A stretch of 64,000 nucleotides of DNA, taken from assembly GCF_008729015.1 (NCBI RefSeq), contig NZ_RKSM01000001.1:1612001-1676000 (forward strand). Direction: 5' to 3'. How positions within the stretch are numbered: the first letter of the stretch is position 1; each line of letters begins with the position of its first letter. The position numbers were made by a program, and so were the translations under genes. The DNA is from Haloarcula sp. CBA1129 (GTDB lineage: Archaea; Halobacteriota; Halobacteria; Halobacteriales; Haloarculaceae). The notes below the pieces were generated by a model. The model was not told the origin of the DNA. It saw only the letters and a list, made by a program, of their open reading frames with translations, and did not search any database. Below, in pieces: positions 18,195 to 25,139 of the stretch.

Positions 18195-19745
18195 ATGGCC
18201 GCACTCCCTAACTGGATGGCGCTCGCCCCGGCACTTTCGCTGGGTATCGCCTCTCTAGTGTTGCTAGTAGCGGACTCAATTAACCCGGAGACGACGAACA
18301 CGGGACTGCTAGCCGGTATCTCTGTGCTTGGCTCCCTGTTTTCCTTCGGGTTCGCTGGTTGGTTCATTACCGCCGGCACCGGAATGGCAAACAACACCGG
18401 CGTTGCGCTGTTCAACAGTCAACTCGTCGTCGACCAGATGGCGCTGTTCTTCATGGCCATCGTCGGCAGCGTCACAACGCTGGTTGTACTTGCGAGCTAC
18501 GATTACGTCGCCGAACACAGCTACCAAGCTGAGTTCTTCTCACTGGTCCTGCTGTCTGCGACCGGGATGAGCCTCCTGAGCGCGGCCAACAGTCTGGCGA
18601 CGGCCTTCGTCGCGCTCGAACTGGTTTCCCTGCCGTCCTATGCACTCGTCGCCTTCCTCAAGGAGAACAAAGGCAGCGTCGAGGCAGGATTGAAGTACTT
18701 CCTCATCGGTGCGGTGTCTTCGGCAGTGCTGGCCTATGGCATCTCACTGGTGTACGCCGCAACGGGTGTTCTCCGGTTCGACGGTGTCGCAACGGCTATT
18801 TCCAGTGGCACGGTCCAGACCATCGTCGACGGGGCGGTCCAAGCCCAGTCCGGCGAGCCCGCGGTGCCGATGTCGATTCTCGGCGTCGGGATCCTGATGA
18901 TTATCGGCGGCGTCGCGTTCAAGACCGCGTCCGTGCCCTTCCACTTCTGGGCCCCCGAGGCGTACGAGGGCGCACCGGCACCGATCTCGGCGTTCCTCTC
19001 CTCGGCATCGAAGGCCGCTGGCTTCGTGCTGGCGTTCCGCGCCTTCGCTGTTGCCTTCCCAATCGGTGACCTGCTCGCCGCCGGCGGCGCGATCAACTGG
19101 GTGATGGCGTTCCAGATCCTCGCCATCGCGACGATGTTTATCGGAAACTTCGCCGCGGCGACCCAAGAGACGGTCAAACGGATGCTGGCCTACTCCAGTG
19201 TCGGCCACGCCGGCTATGTCCTCATCGGGCTCGCCGCCGTGTCCAGTTCCGGCGAGGGACTGAGCCTCAGTATGAGCGCCGGCATGTCCCACCTGCTCGT
19301 CTACGGCTTCATGAACACGGGCGCGTTCCTGTTCATCGCGCTCGCCGAGTACTGGGGCGTCGGCCGTCGCTTCGAGGACTACAACGGCCTCGGCAAGGAA
19401 GCGCCGGTCGCCTGCGCGGCGATGACGGTGTTCCTGTTCAGCCTCGCTGGCCTGCCGATCGGCGGCGGGTTCTTCTCGAAGTTCTACCTGTTCCAGGCGA
19501 CACTCAACGTCAGCGCCTGGTCGCTGGCCGCCGCGCTTATCATCAACAGCGCGCTCAGCCTGTTCTACTACACTCGTGTCGTCAAGGCGATGTGGATCGA
19601 GGAACCGACCGGCAACCGCACCATCGAATCCTATCCGATGGGGCTGTACACCGCCGTTGTCGGTGCCGCTATCGTGACAGTGCTACTGCTTCCCGGCTTC
19701 AACCGCGTCTCCGAAATCGCATTCCAGGCCGCACAGTTGCTGTAG
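18195..19745 (+). CDS. nuoN: Complex I subunit N (NuoN), antiporter-like
   Basis: A 516-residue antiporter-like subunit and the last gene of the operon. FVALELVSLPSYALVAF carries the conserved Glu, and KTASVPFHFWAPEAYEGAPA the channel Lys and His region, with SSASKAAGFVLAFR following. The order L-M-N matches bacterial operons. A T-rich site follows the stop codon after about 23 bases. Confidence 0.95.
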   Translation: MAALPNWMALAPALSLGIASLVLLVADSINPETTNTGLLAGISVLGSLFSFGFAGWFITAGTGMANNTGVALFNSQLVVDQMALFFMAIVGSVTTLVVLASYDYVAEHSYQAEFFSLVLLSATGMSLLSAANSLATAFVALELVSLPSYALVAFLKENKGSVEAGLKYFLIGAVSSAVLAYGISLVYAATGVLRFDGVATAISSGTVQTIVDGAVQAQSGEPAVPMSILGVGILMIIGGVAFKTASVPFHFWAPEAYEGAPAPISAFLSSASKAAGFVLAFRAFAVAFPIGDLLAAGGAINWVMAFQILAIATMFIGNFAAATQETVKRMLAYSSVGHAGYVLIGLAAVSSSGEGLSLSMSAGMSHLLVYGFMNTGAFLFIALAEYWGVGRRFEDYNGLGKEAPVACAAMTVFLFSLAGLPIGGGFFSKFYLFQATLNVSAWSLAAALIINSALSLFYYTRVVKAMWIEEPTGNRTIESYPMGLYTAVVGAAIVTVLLLPGFNRVSEIAFQAAQLL

Positions 19746-19765
19746 CGGTGGACTGACTCACCTGC

Positions 19766-19773
19766 TGTTTTCT
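19766..19773 (+). terminator. T-rich stop site after the complex I operon
   Basis: TTTT at 19768-19771, in the context CTGCTGTTTTC, lies just after the nuoN stop codon and before the convergent MBL hydrolase gene. No strong hairpin is present, as expected for archaeal termination. Weak evidence. Confidence 0.35.
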
Positions 19774-19803
19774 CGCTCGCTCAAGAACAGTCCAGATACC
19801 GGC

Positions 19804-20751
19804 CTACGCCGACTCGTAAACGAACACGCCGCCACTTTCGCGTTTCTCAACGCGGTCCCTGACTTCGAGCACGTCCAGATGCCCGACAGCCTCACTCATC
19901 CCGGCGAAGTACTCCGTAGCCGGCAAGTCGCCGAACAGCGCTGTCATCACGTCGCTTGGCGTCGTCGCTCCGCCAGAGACGATGTCGGCGACTTCCGCGG
20001 TGCGCTGGTCGTGTTCCGCGAGGATGTCGTCGATCCGCTCCTGTGGTGACTCGACGGGCTCGCGGTGGCCGGTGAGAAACCGGTCGTGACCCTGCTCGCG
20101 GAGCCACCGGAGTGAGTCGTTGAACGCCGGCAGCACCTTCGGGCGCGTCCCGCTCTCGTCAGGCACCTGAAGGAACGGGTTGGGTGTGATATCGCCCAGT
20201 ACGTTGTCGCCGACGACCGCTTCATGGCGACCCTGAAAGTCGTACGAGAAGATAATTTCGCCCGCAGAGTGACCCTGTACGGTATCGACGGTGAGCTCGG
20301 TATCATCGACAGTAACGATATCACCGGCTGTGAGCGTGCGGTTGGTGTCGACACTCTGGGCGTAGGGCAGAAACGCTTCCGGTAGCTGTGTAACCGTCTC
20401 GGCAGTCTCACGTGAGACGCCACACCGCTCGAAGAAATCCGCGAAATAGGACTGCTCGGTGTGCAGTTGCGCCGCGAAATCGCGCATGATGTCCGCCGCC
20501 GGTTCGCTGGCGAGGACGCGCGCCCCCCGCTCGGCAAACCGGTTCGCCATACCGAAATGGTCCGGATGCGGGTGTGTGACAAGCACCTGCTCGATGTCAT
20601 CGGGAGACAGCTCGCGTGCTTCAAGTGTCTGGACCAGACGCGACCACGCTTCCTCGCTGTCGGGTCCCGGATCGACGATAGTTCGTCGTGTGATGTATGC
20701 ATTGACTGGTCCGACCTGAAACGGCGTCGGAATCGACACCCGTGTGAACAT
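19804..20751 (-). CDS. Metallo-beta-lactamase-fold hydrolase
   Basis: A 315-residue member of the MBL hydrolase superfamily with the metal motif H60-x-H62-x-D64-H65 (THPHPDHFGM), a GHSAGE loop that supplies the next His, GDNVLGD with the bridging Asp, and TGHREP near residue 240. The C-terminal quarter is a helical winged-helix-like domain. Such proteins act on thioesters, phosphodiesters or glutathione adducts; the substrate is open. The start at 20751 was chosen because the conserved strand begins at MFTRVSIPTPFQVGP. It converges with nuoN. Confidence 0.85.
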   Translation of the reverse strand: MFTRVSIPTPFQVGPVNAYITRRTIVDPGPDSEEAWSRLVQTLEARELSPDDIEQVLVTHPHPDHFGMANRFAERGARVLASEPAADIMRDFAAQLHTEQSYFADFFERCGVSRETAETVTQLPEAFLPYAQSVDTNRTLTAGDIVTVDDTELTVDTVQGHSAGEIIFSYDFQGRHEAVVGDNVLGDITPNPFLQVPDESGTRPKVLPAFNDSLRWLREQGHDRFLTGHREPVESPQERIDDILAEHDQRTAEVADIVSGGATTPSDVMTALFGDLPATEYFAGMSEAVGHLDVLEVRDRVEKRESGGVFVYESA

Positions 20752-20898
20752 AACTCCCCGTTGCAGGTGGTGGCGCAAAACAGTTCGTACCCGCACGACA
20801 CGTTTATGACTGTGGGCGCTCGCCATCCCTCGATCAGTCGTGCGCTTCAGTGTTTTTCGGGCACAAGAGATATATCTGTCCTTCGCGTAGGGACAGAT

Positions 20899-21168
20899 AT
20901 GAACAGGCACTTCGAAGATGCCCGATATTACCTGAAACGCGCCGGCAAGACCGCCACCAAAGGCGTCAAGGAGGAACTCGAACCGGTCGAAGAGCGGTTC
21001 CGCGAACTCACTGGGAAGGAAGCAGAGCCAGAGCCCGGCCGACTAGAAGCCGTCAAAGCTGACCTGAAAGAACTGCAGGGGAAAGCCGAGGGCGAAGCAG
21101 AGGAAGCGATTGCCGACGCTCGCGAAAAAATCGGTGAGTACCGCGGCAAAAGCGAGACGGAAGCGTAG
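20899..21168 (+). CDS. Small charged coiled-coil protein, haloarchaeal
   Basis: An 89-residue highly charged helical protein (about 45% Glu, Lys, Arg and Asp), beginning MNRHFEDARYYLKRAGKT. The heptad-like spacing suggests a coiled coil or a helical hairpin. There is no Cys and no membrane segment. Proteins starting with the same HFEDARYYLKRA pattern are widespread in haloarchaea under a DUF name (DUF7553, from memory). It has its own promoter region, divergent from the MBL gene. Confidence 0.65.
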   Translation: MNRHFEDARYYLKRAGKTATKGVKEELEPVEERFRELTGKEAEPEPGRLEAVKADLKELQGKAEGEAEEAIADAREKIGEYRGKSETEA

Positions 21169-21178
21169 GCGGAAAGCA

Positions 21179-21189
21179 ATTCTTAAGGG
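21179..21189 (+). promoter_or_regulatory. Likely promoter of tRNA-Val
   Basis: TTCTTAAGG at 21180-21188 is an AT-rich box about 33 bases before the mature 5' end of the tRNA, a fitting distance for an archaeal TATA element with a short 5' leader. Confidence 0.4.
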
Positions 21190-21216
21190 ATGCGCTCGAA
21201 TAGAACCGAGTGCACC

Positions 21217-21291
21217 GGGTTGGTGATCTAGTTCGGTTATGATACCTCCTTCACACGGAGGAAGTCGGCGGTTCGAATCCGCCCCAACCCA
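21217..21291 (+). tRNA. tRNA-Val (anticodon CAC)
   Basis: A full cloverleaf folds. The acceptor is GGGTTGG (21217-21223) with CCAACCC (21284-21290) and discriminator A at 21291. The anticodon stem is CCTCC/GGAGG with loop TTCACAC, anticodon CAC at 21252-21254. The T arm is GGCGG-TTCGAAT-CCGCC. CCA is not encoded. It decodes GUG. The last 19 bases of the gene and flank recur 123 bases downstream, a pattern seen where integrases have used a tRNA 3' end. Confidence 0.96.
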
Positions 21292-21416
21292 TTTCTGATT
21301 TCTCGCAACGACGAGCGAAGCGAGAAGTCCGTGAAATCGAAATGAGCCGGCGGATTCGGACCCTGAAAGACGAGCGCAGCGAGTCTTTCTTCGGTGAGAG
21401 TCCGCCCCAACCCATT
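21275..21416 (+). repeat. Duplicated tRNA-Val 3'-end fragment
   Basis: TCCGCCCCAACCCATT occurs at 21278-21293 (end of the tRNA) and again at 21401-21416, identical over 16 bases and 18 of 19 when extended leftward. A third fragment, GGCGGATTCGG (21349-21359), resembles the T arm. Between the copies are two near-identical GACGAGCG(A/C)AGCGAG motifs (21310-21324, 21369-21383), each embedded in an inverted repeat (TTCTCGC/GCGAGAA and AAAGAC/GTCTTT). This looks like a scar of past integration or tandem tRNA duplication. No integrase gene remains. Confidence 0.7.
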
Positions 21417-21599
21417 CCTCGCTTCACGAGCTTGAAGGACAACGTACACCGTCTGAGACAGTTCTCGTAGCGACGCCTAGTGACACGGATAAGCCCGTGA
21501 ACCATACGGGGCCTACTTCTGTTCGATTGTCACAAATCTGCCAACAAACACTGTCAGCGACGTTGAACTGCGGATAGAGTTCAGGCGTATCCGACCGTT
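21292..21599. other. Non-coding stretch after tRNA-Val
   Basis: About 300 bases without a believable gene. The first 125 bases hold the duplicated tRNA fragments and two small hairpins described above. The rest (21417-21599) shows no tRNA, no repeat and no codon-like composition; its end supplies the pirin promoter. Confidence 0.5.
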
Positions 21600-21615
21600 T
21601 TTACCGCTCGGTAAA
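21600..21615. promoter_or_regulatory. Palindromic operator at the pirin start
   Basis: TTTACC and GGTAAA form a perfect inverted repeat with a four-base spacer (GCTC), ending 11 bases before the pirin ATG at 21627. In a leaderless gene it would lie between the TATA region and the start site, a repressor-type location. The same palindrome, with longer arms, precedes the FAD protein gene at 22423. Confidence 0.6.
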
Positions 21616-21626
21616 CAAAGAGATGC

Positions 21627-22376
21627 ATGACCGAGAGCGACTCGCAGATGCCGGCTGACAGGCCGATATCCGGAGAGACGGTTCGCCACGGGACGGGCGT
21701 GAATTCGAACCGAGCGTTTCCGACGGACGGCTATCCGCACAACCTTGACCCGTTCGTCCTGTTCGAGCAGTTCTACATCGACCCCGAGAAGGGGTTCCCG
21801 ATGCATCCCCACCGCGGGTTCGAGATAGTCTCGTACATGATCGAGGGCGGCATGGAACACGAGGATTCACTCGGCGTCACGAACACGGCATACGAATGCG
21901 ATGTGATGCGAATTACGGCTGGGAGCGGGATACGTCACTCCGAGTTCCCTGCAGATGGGCGGGCCTGTACCGGGCTGCAGCTCTGGGTGAATCTGCCGCA
22001 GGCGGCGAAGGACGCTGACCCGGACTACGTCGACGCGACAGCTACTGAACTGCCGACAGAAGATCTGAACGGCGCGACAGTTACGACAGTTATCGGCGAC
22101 GGGTCGCCGATAAGCCTCTATACGCCGATGGAGTATCTGGACGTGTCCGTGACCGACGCGTGGACGTGGTCGGTTCCGGAGGAGTGGTCCGGATTTCTCT
22201 ACGGTGTTGACGGCGACGGGTCAGTCGGGGGACAGTCGTTCACTGCCGGTGATGTCCTACCGGTCACTGACGCCCAGTCAGTAACACTTCGGAGCAAGGA
22301 GTCGCTTCGTATCGTCGCCGTTTCGGGTCGTCCACACGGGGAGCCGATTCGACAGCGCGGACCGTACGTTCTGTAA
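21627..22376 (+). CDS. Pirin-family cupin protein
   Basis: A 249-residue bicupin of the pirin family. The N-terminal cupin carries the metal ligands His60, His62 (FPMHPHRGFE), His104 and Glu106 (GIRHSEF). Family members bind iron; some are quercetin dioxygenases and others are redox-sensing cofactors, so the role here is open. A C-terminal cupin (about 130-230) lacks the metal residues, as usual. The gene shares a palindromic operator with the FAD protein gene downstream and sits in a redox cluster with it, DoxX and a TetR regulator. Confidence 0.88.
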   Translation: MTESDSQMPADRPISGETVRHGTGVNSNRAFPTDGYPHNLDPFVLFEQFYIDPEKGFPMHPHRGFEIVSYMIEGGMEHEDSLGVTNTAYECDVMRITAGSGIRHSEFPADGRACTGLQLWVNLPQAAKDADPDYVDATATELPTEDLNGATVTTVIGDGSPISLYTPMEYLDVSVTDAWTWSVPEEWSGFLYGVDGDGSVGGQSFTAGDVLPVTDAQSVTLRSKESLRIVAVSGRPHGEPIRQRGPYVL

Positions 22377-22422
22377 TTGGGTGGCAGTACCTGACTGGGG
22401 GCCATATGTGAGCGCCCAGCCG

Positions 22423-22444
22423 AGTTTTACCAGATGGTAAAACT
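22423..22444. promoter_or_regulatory. 22-base palindromic operator before the FAD protein gene
   Basis: AGTTTTACC (22423-22431) and GGTAAAACT (22436-22444) are perfect inverted repeats around AGAT, ending 28 bases before the ATG at 22473, over the expected BRE/TATA position. The inner TTTACC-N4-GGTAAA core is identical to the site before the pirin gene. A dimeric regulator, perhaps the TetR protein encoded at 23564, is the likely ligand. Confidence 0.7.
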
Positions 22445-22472
22445 CTTTTACTGGCAGCCCTTGCCGTGAGAC

Positions 22473-23033
22473 ATGGCAGATGTAGCAGTTGTCGGCGGTG
22501 GCCCCGCCGGACTGAGTGCGGCACAGTACGCAGCGAAAAACGACCTCGAAACGATTGTCTTCGACACGGACGAGTCGTGGATGCACAAGGCCCACCTGTT
22601 CAACTACCCCGGTGTGCGGAGCATCAGCGGCGATGAGTTCCTCACAATTGCTCGCGGCCAGACCCGCGACCGTGGCGCAACACTGCACGAGACAGAGGTC
22701 ACGGATATCGAACAGACTGACGACGGCTTCGTCCTGACGACCGACGACGACGAGTACACCGCGGCGTACGTCGTCCTCGCGACTGGTGGCGACCGGAGCC
22801 TCGCTGCGGACCTTGGCTGTGCGTTCACCGATGAAGATGTCGTCGACGTGACCGTCGACATGGAAACGTCCGTCGAGAACGTGTACGCGACCGGTGCGAT
22901 GGGTCGAGCGGAGAAGTGGCAGGCGGTCATCGCAGCCGGTGACGGCGCGGCCGCCGTCCTCGACATTCTCTCGAAGGAGAAAGGCGAGTACTACCACGAC
23001 TTCGACATGCCGTCGGACGTACCGGAGCTCTAA
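22473..23033 (+). CDS. Half-size FAD-binding protein related to thioredoxin reductase
   Basis: A 186-residue flavoprotein. The dinucleotide fold VAVVGGGPAGLSAAQYA is at residues 4-20, followed by FNYPGV and later by ENVYATGAM, the second FAD motif of the thioredoxin reductase family. Normal TrxR has about 310 residues with an NADPH domain and a CxxC pair between the two halves. Here the chain passes from VVLATGG almost directly to the second FAD half, so both the NADPH domain and CxxC are absent. It probably binds FAD but needs another partner as electron donor or acceptor. It is controlled by a palindromic operator. Confidence 0.85.
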   Translation: MADVAVVGGGPAGLSAAQYAAKNDLETIVFDTDESWMHKAHLFNYPGVRSISGDEFLTIARGQTRDRGATLHETEVTDIEQTDDGFVLTTDDDEYTAAYVVLATGGDRSLAADLGCAFTDEDVVDVTVDMETSVENVYATGAMGRAEKWQAVIAAGDGAAAVLDILSKEKGEYYHDFDMPSDVPEL

Positions 23034-23127
23034 CGATGCGGACAGGATCTACGCCCACAATGAGCCACGATACTATTTCGAGTCGTACCGTTGAAAGCTA
23101 CCGTGCAGCCCCGGTGGTGAGCGCCTG

Positions 23128-23541
23128 ATGGCACCCGAACTCGACGTCGTGTTGCTCGTCGTCGGACGTGTCCTCTTCGGTGGCGTGCTCGCCTTCACCG
23201 GCCTGAGCCACTTCACGCAGACCGAGCAGATGGCCGGCTACGCCGAGTACAAGGGCCTTCCAGCGCCGAAGTTCTCCGTCCTCGCGTCCGGCGGCCTCCT
23301 CATCCTCGGTGGAATCGGCGTGACCGTGGGCATCTTCCCCGTCGTCGCGGCAGTCGCGCTCGCAGCGTTCCTGATCGTCTCGGCTGTTGCGATGCACGAC
23401 TTCTGGGCCGTGCCGGACGAGGACCGACAGGACGAACTGAACAGTTTCCTGAAGAACGTGACGCTCGCGGGCGGTGCACTTGTCGTCGCGGCGTCTGCAA
23501 CCGGAACGTGGGCGCTCAGCGTCGGTATCAGCCCCGTCTAG
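23128..23541 (+). CDS. DoxX-family membrane protein
   Basis: A 137-residue integral membrane protein with four hydrophobic helices and the DoxX hallmark VGRVLFGGVLAFTGLSHF followed by a short cytoplasmic KGLPAPK loop. DoxX-type proteins accompany quinone- or thiol-linked redox enzymes; the biochemical role is unsettled. It lies 94 bases after the FAD protein gene and is convergent with the TetR regulator gene (22 bases between stop codons), which suggests a common redox or stress function. Confidence 0.82.
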   Translation: MAPELDVVLLVVGRVLFGGVLAFTGLSHFTQTEQMAGYAEYKGLPAPKFSVLASGGLLILGGIGVTVGIFPVVAAVALAAFLIVSAVAMHDFWAVPDEDRQDELNSFLKNVTLAGGALVVAASATGTWALSVGISPV

Positions 23542-23563
23542 GCTGTCTTGTTACGGCCGTCCG

Positions 23564-24178
23564 TTACTGCGGCGGGTACAGCGAGTCGAGAATGAAGTCA
23601 TCAACGGCACGCTTGGCTTCGGCAGGGGCGTCGTCGTGGCCGAGAGCGATTCGCCGACCTCGGGCCGCGTGAATTACGTCGGTGATGAGTTGGCCCATCA
23701 GGTCAGCATCGACATCGCGAAACGTGCCCTGCTCGATCCCGTCTTCGATGACCGTCGAGATGCTTTCGCGAAGGCGGTCGTAGTGCTCGTTGAACAGCGC
23801 TCGATGCTCGTCGTCGTTTTGCGCGTAGGCGTACAGTTCGTGGTACACCTTCATGCGGTCCCAGTGCGAGAAGTCGTCGAACTCCGGGCCGAACAGGCAC
23901 CGGTCGATACGTACATCGAGCTCTGTTCGGGGGTCGGTCTCGTCGTCGACCTCGACACTGCCCTCGTACTGGTCGATAACGTACTCCAGAAACGAAGAGA
24001 TCAGGTCGTACTTGCCGTCGAAATGATAGTGAATCACCTGCCGAGACATGTCCATCTCCTCGCCGATGTCCCGGACCCGCAAGTCCTTGTAGCCGTGCTT
24101 GCTCAGCGCCCGAAAGGTGGCCTCCATAATGACCTCACGGGTGTCTTGTGGCGTGCTCTGCCCGTCCGATTCACTCAT
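23564..24178 (-). CDS. TetR/AcrR-family transcriptional regulator
   Basis: A 204-residue regulator. Residues about 14-60 form the TetR helix-turn-helix (IMEATFRALSKHGYKDLRVR, then MSRQVIHYHFDGKYDL). The rest is an all-helical ligand-binding and dimer domain with TetR_C-like spacing. The start at 24178 (MSESDGQSTP) excludes a short upstream extension. It is a candidate binder of the TTTACC-N4-GGTAAA palindromes upstream of the nearby pirin and FAD genes. Its own promoter lacks that palindrome, so the link is only positional. Confidence 0.88.
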   Translation of the reverse strand: MSESDGQSTPQDTREVIMEATFRALSKHGYKDLRVRDIGEEMDMSRQVIHYHFDGKYDLISSFLEYVIDQYEGSVEVDDETDPRTELDVRIDRCLFGPEFDDFSHWDRMKVYHELYAYAQNDDEHRALFNEHYDRLRESISTVIEDGIEQGTFRDVDADLMGQLITDVIHAARGRRIALGHDDAPAEAKRAVDDFILDSLYPPQ

Positions 24179-24284
24179 GGCTACTGTCTTGGCATGGTGG
24201 ACACATATCGGTTTCTCACTCCGCACCGGGGCCGGCGGGCCGCCATGCGGTGTGTCTCGGTGCCCGGCTGTGGCCGCGTCTCAC

Positions 24285-24632
24285 TCACGCGCGCTCGACG
24301 AAGCGGGCGTCGGCGGAGGTGTGGTCGCGGTTGAACGACAACACCTTCGCCCGGACCACGTCTCCGACCGATACCGACGACGGCACGTCCTCGGTGAACA
24401 GGACAAACCCCTCGACTTTCCCGACAGCGACGCGGTCGCCTGAGTGGTGGTCGGTAAATTCAGTGATGCCGAACTCGTAGGTTTCGCCGAGTTCGACCGG
24501 CGGTTCGCGCTCCTGTGCGGCCTCGTGGGCGCGTTTCGATGCACTGCTCGATGAGCGGCGAGTAATCGCGAACGCCAGTACGAGGCCCACGGCGAGGGCG
24601 GCCCCGCCGGCGGCGAGCCAGATCGATTCCAT
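24285..24632 (-). CDS. Membrane-anchored TRAM-domain protein
   Basis: A 115-residue protein with one N-terminal hydrophobic helix (about 4-24), an Arg/Ser linker, and a TRAM domain at about 47-115 (YEFGITEFTDHHSGDRVAVG, then VGDVVRAKVLSFNRDHTSAD). TRAM is a small RNA-binding beta barrel; archaeal free-standing TRAM proteins are cold-shock-like RNA chaperones. A membrane-anchored version would place RNA binding at the membrane. The helix is clear, its orientation is not. Confidence 0.8.
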   Translation of the reverse strand: MESIWLAAGGAALAVGLVLAFAITRRSSSSASKRAHEAAQEREPPVELGETYEFGITEFTDHHSGDRVAVGKVEGFVLFTEDVPSSVSVGDVVRAKVLSFNRDHTSADARFVERA

Positions 24633-24686
24633 ACCAAGAGTTGCAGGACGAACGGATTAATAGCTTTCAGGGTCCGACAACTGTGC

Positions 24687-25064
24687 TTACAGCCCGAGGC
24701 GGTCCCGAAGGCCGCCACCGGAGTCCGAATCACCGTCATCGGCGTCCCATTCCGTCGGTAGCTCGGCCGCGAGCGATGTGACCTCGTCGTCGCTGTACCG
24801 CGAGTCTGTCGTCGCGTCGTCGAGCCAGTCCGCCCACTCCTCTGGGGTCATCTGACCTTCTGAATCGGCCTCCCACTGATCGACGAGCGCCTCCCGATCC
24901 TGAAACGGGATATCCATACCGCTGTCACCCCAGTACAGTGGGGAGAGCGCAAATTCGTGGGTGTCGCTCTCCAGCCAGACGAGTCGGTACGGATAGTCGT
25001 TGTAGCAGAACACGTCGTCCGGCGAGACGACATCCCCGTTGGGGAGTTCCAGAGTTCGGACCAT
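24687..25064 (-). CDS. Acidic haloarchaeal protein of unknown function
   Basis: A 125-residue acidic protein without a membrane segment. The N-terminal part is rich in Tyr and Trp (VFCYNDYPYRLVWLESDTHE), then MTPEEWADWLDD, and the end is a Gly/Asp-rich tail finishing in LRDRLGL. I do not recognise the family. The start at 25064 (MVRTLELPNGDVVSP) is favoured over an upstream Met because the extra eight residues are not haloarchaeal in composition. Confidence 0.6.
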   Translation of the reverse strand: MVRTLELPNGDVVSPDDVFCYNDYPYRLVWLESDTHEFALSPLYWGDSGMDIPFQDREALVDQWEADSEGQMTPEEWADWLDDATTDSRYSDDEVTSLAAELPTEWDADDGDSDSGGGLRDRLGL

Positions 25065-25139
25065 TGCGCGACTGTAGGGGCTACCCACGTTTCAGCATTG
25101 TGCGTCGGTAGCACGACGGGATCAACCAGTTCAGCGCCG

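Noticed and set aside
21237-21505. Two minus-strand open frames of 70 and 84 codons with GLGRIRTADF and GWGGFEPPT-like endings
   Set aside because: They read through tRNA-Val and its duplicated fragment on the wrong strand; such peptides are common false genes created by tRNA sequence.
21292-21626. Provirus or integrated plasmid at tRNA-Val
   Set aside because: Only 123 bases lie between the repeat copies and no integrase, replication or capsid gene is near, so at most a scar remains.
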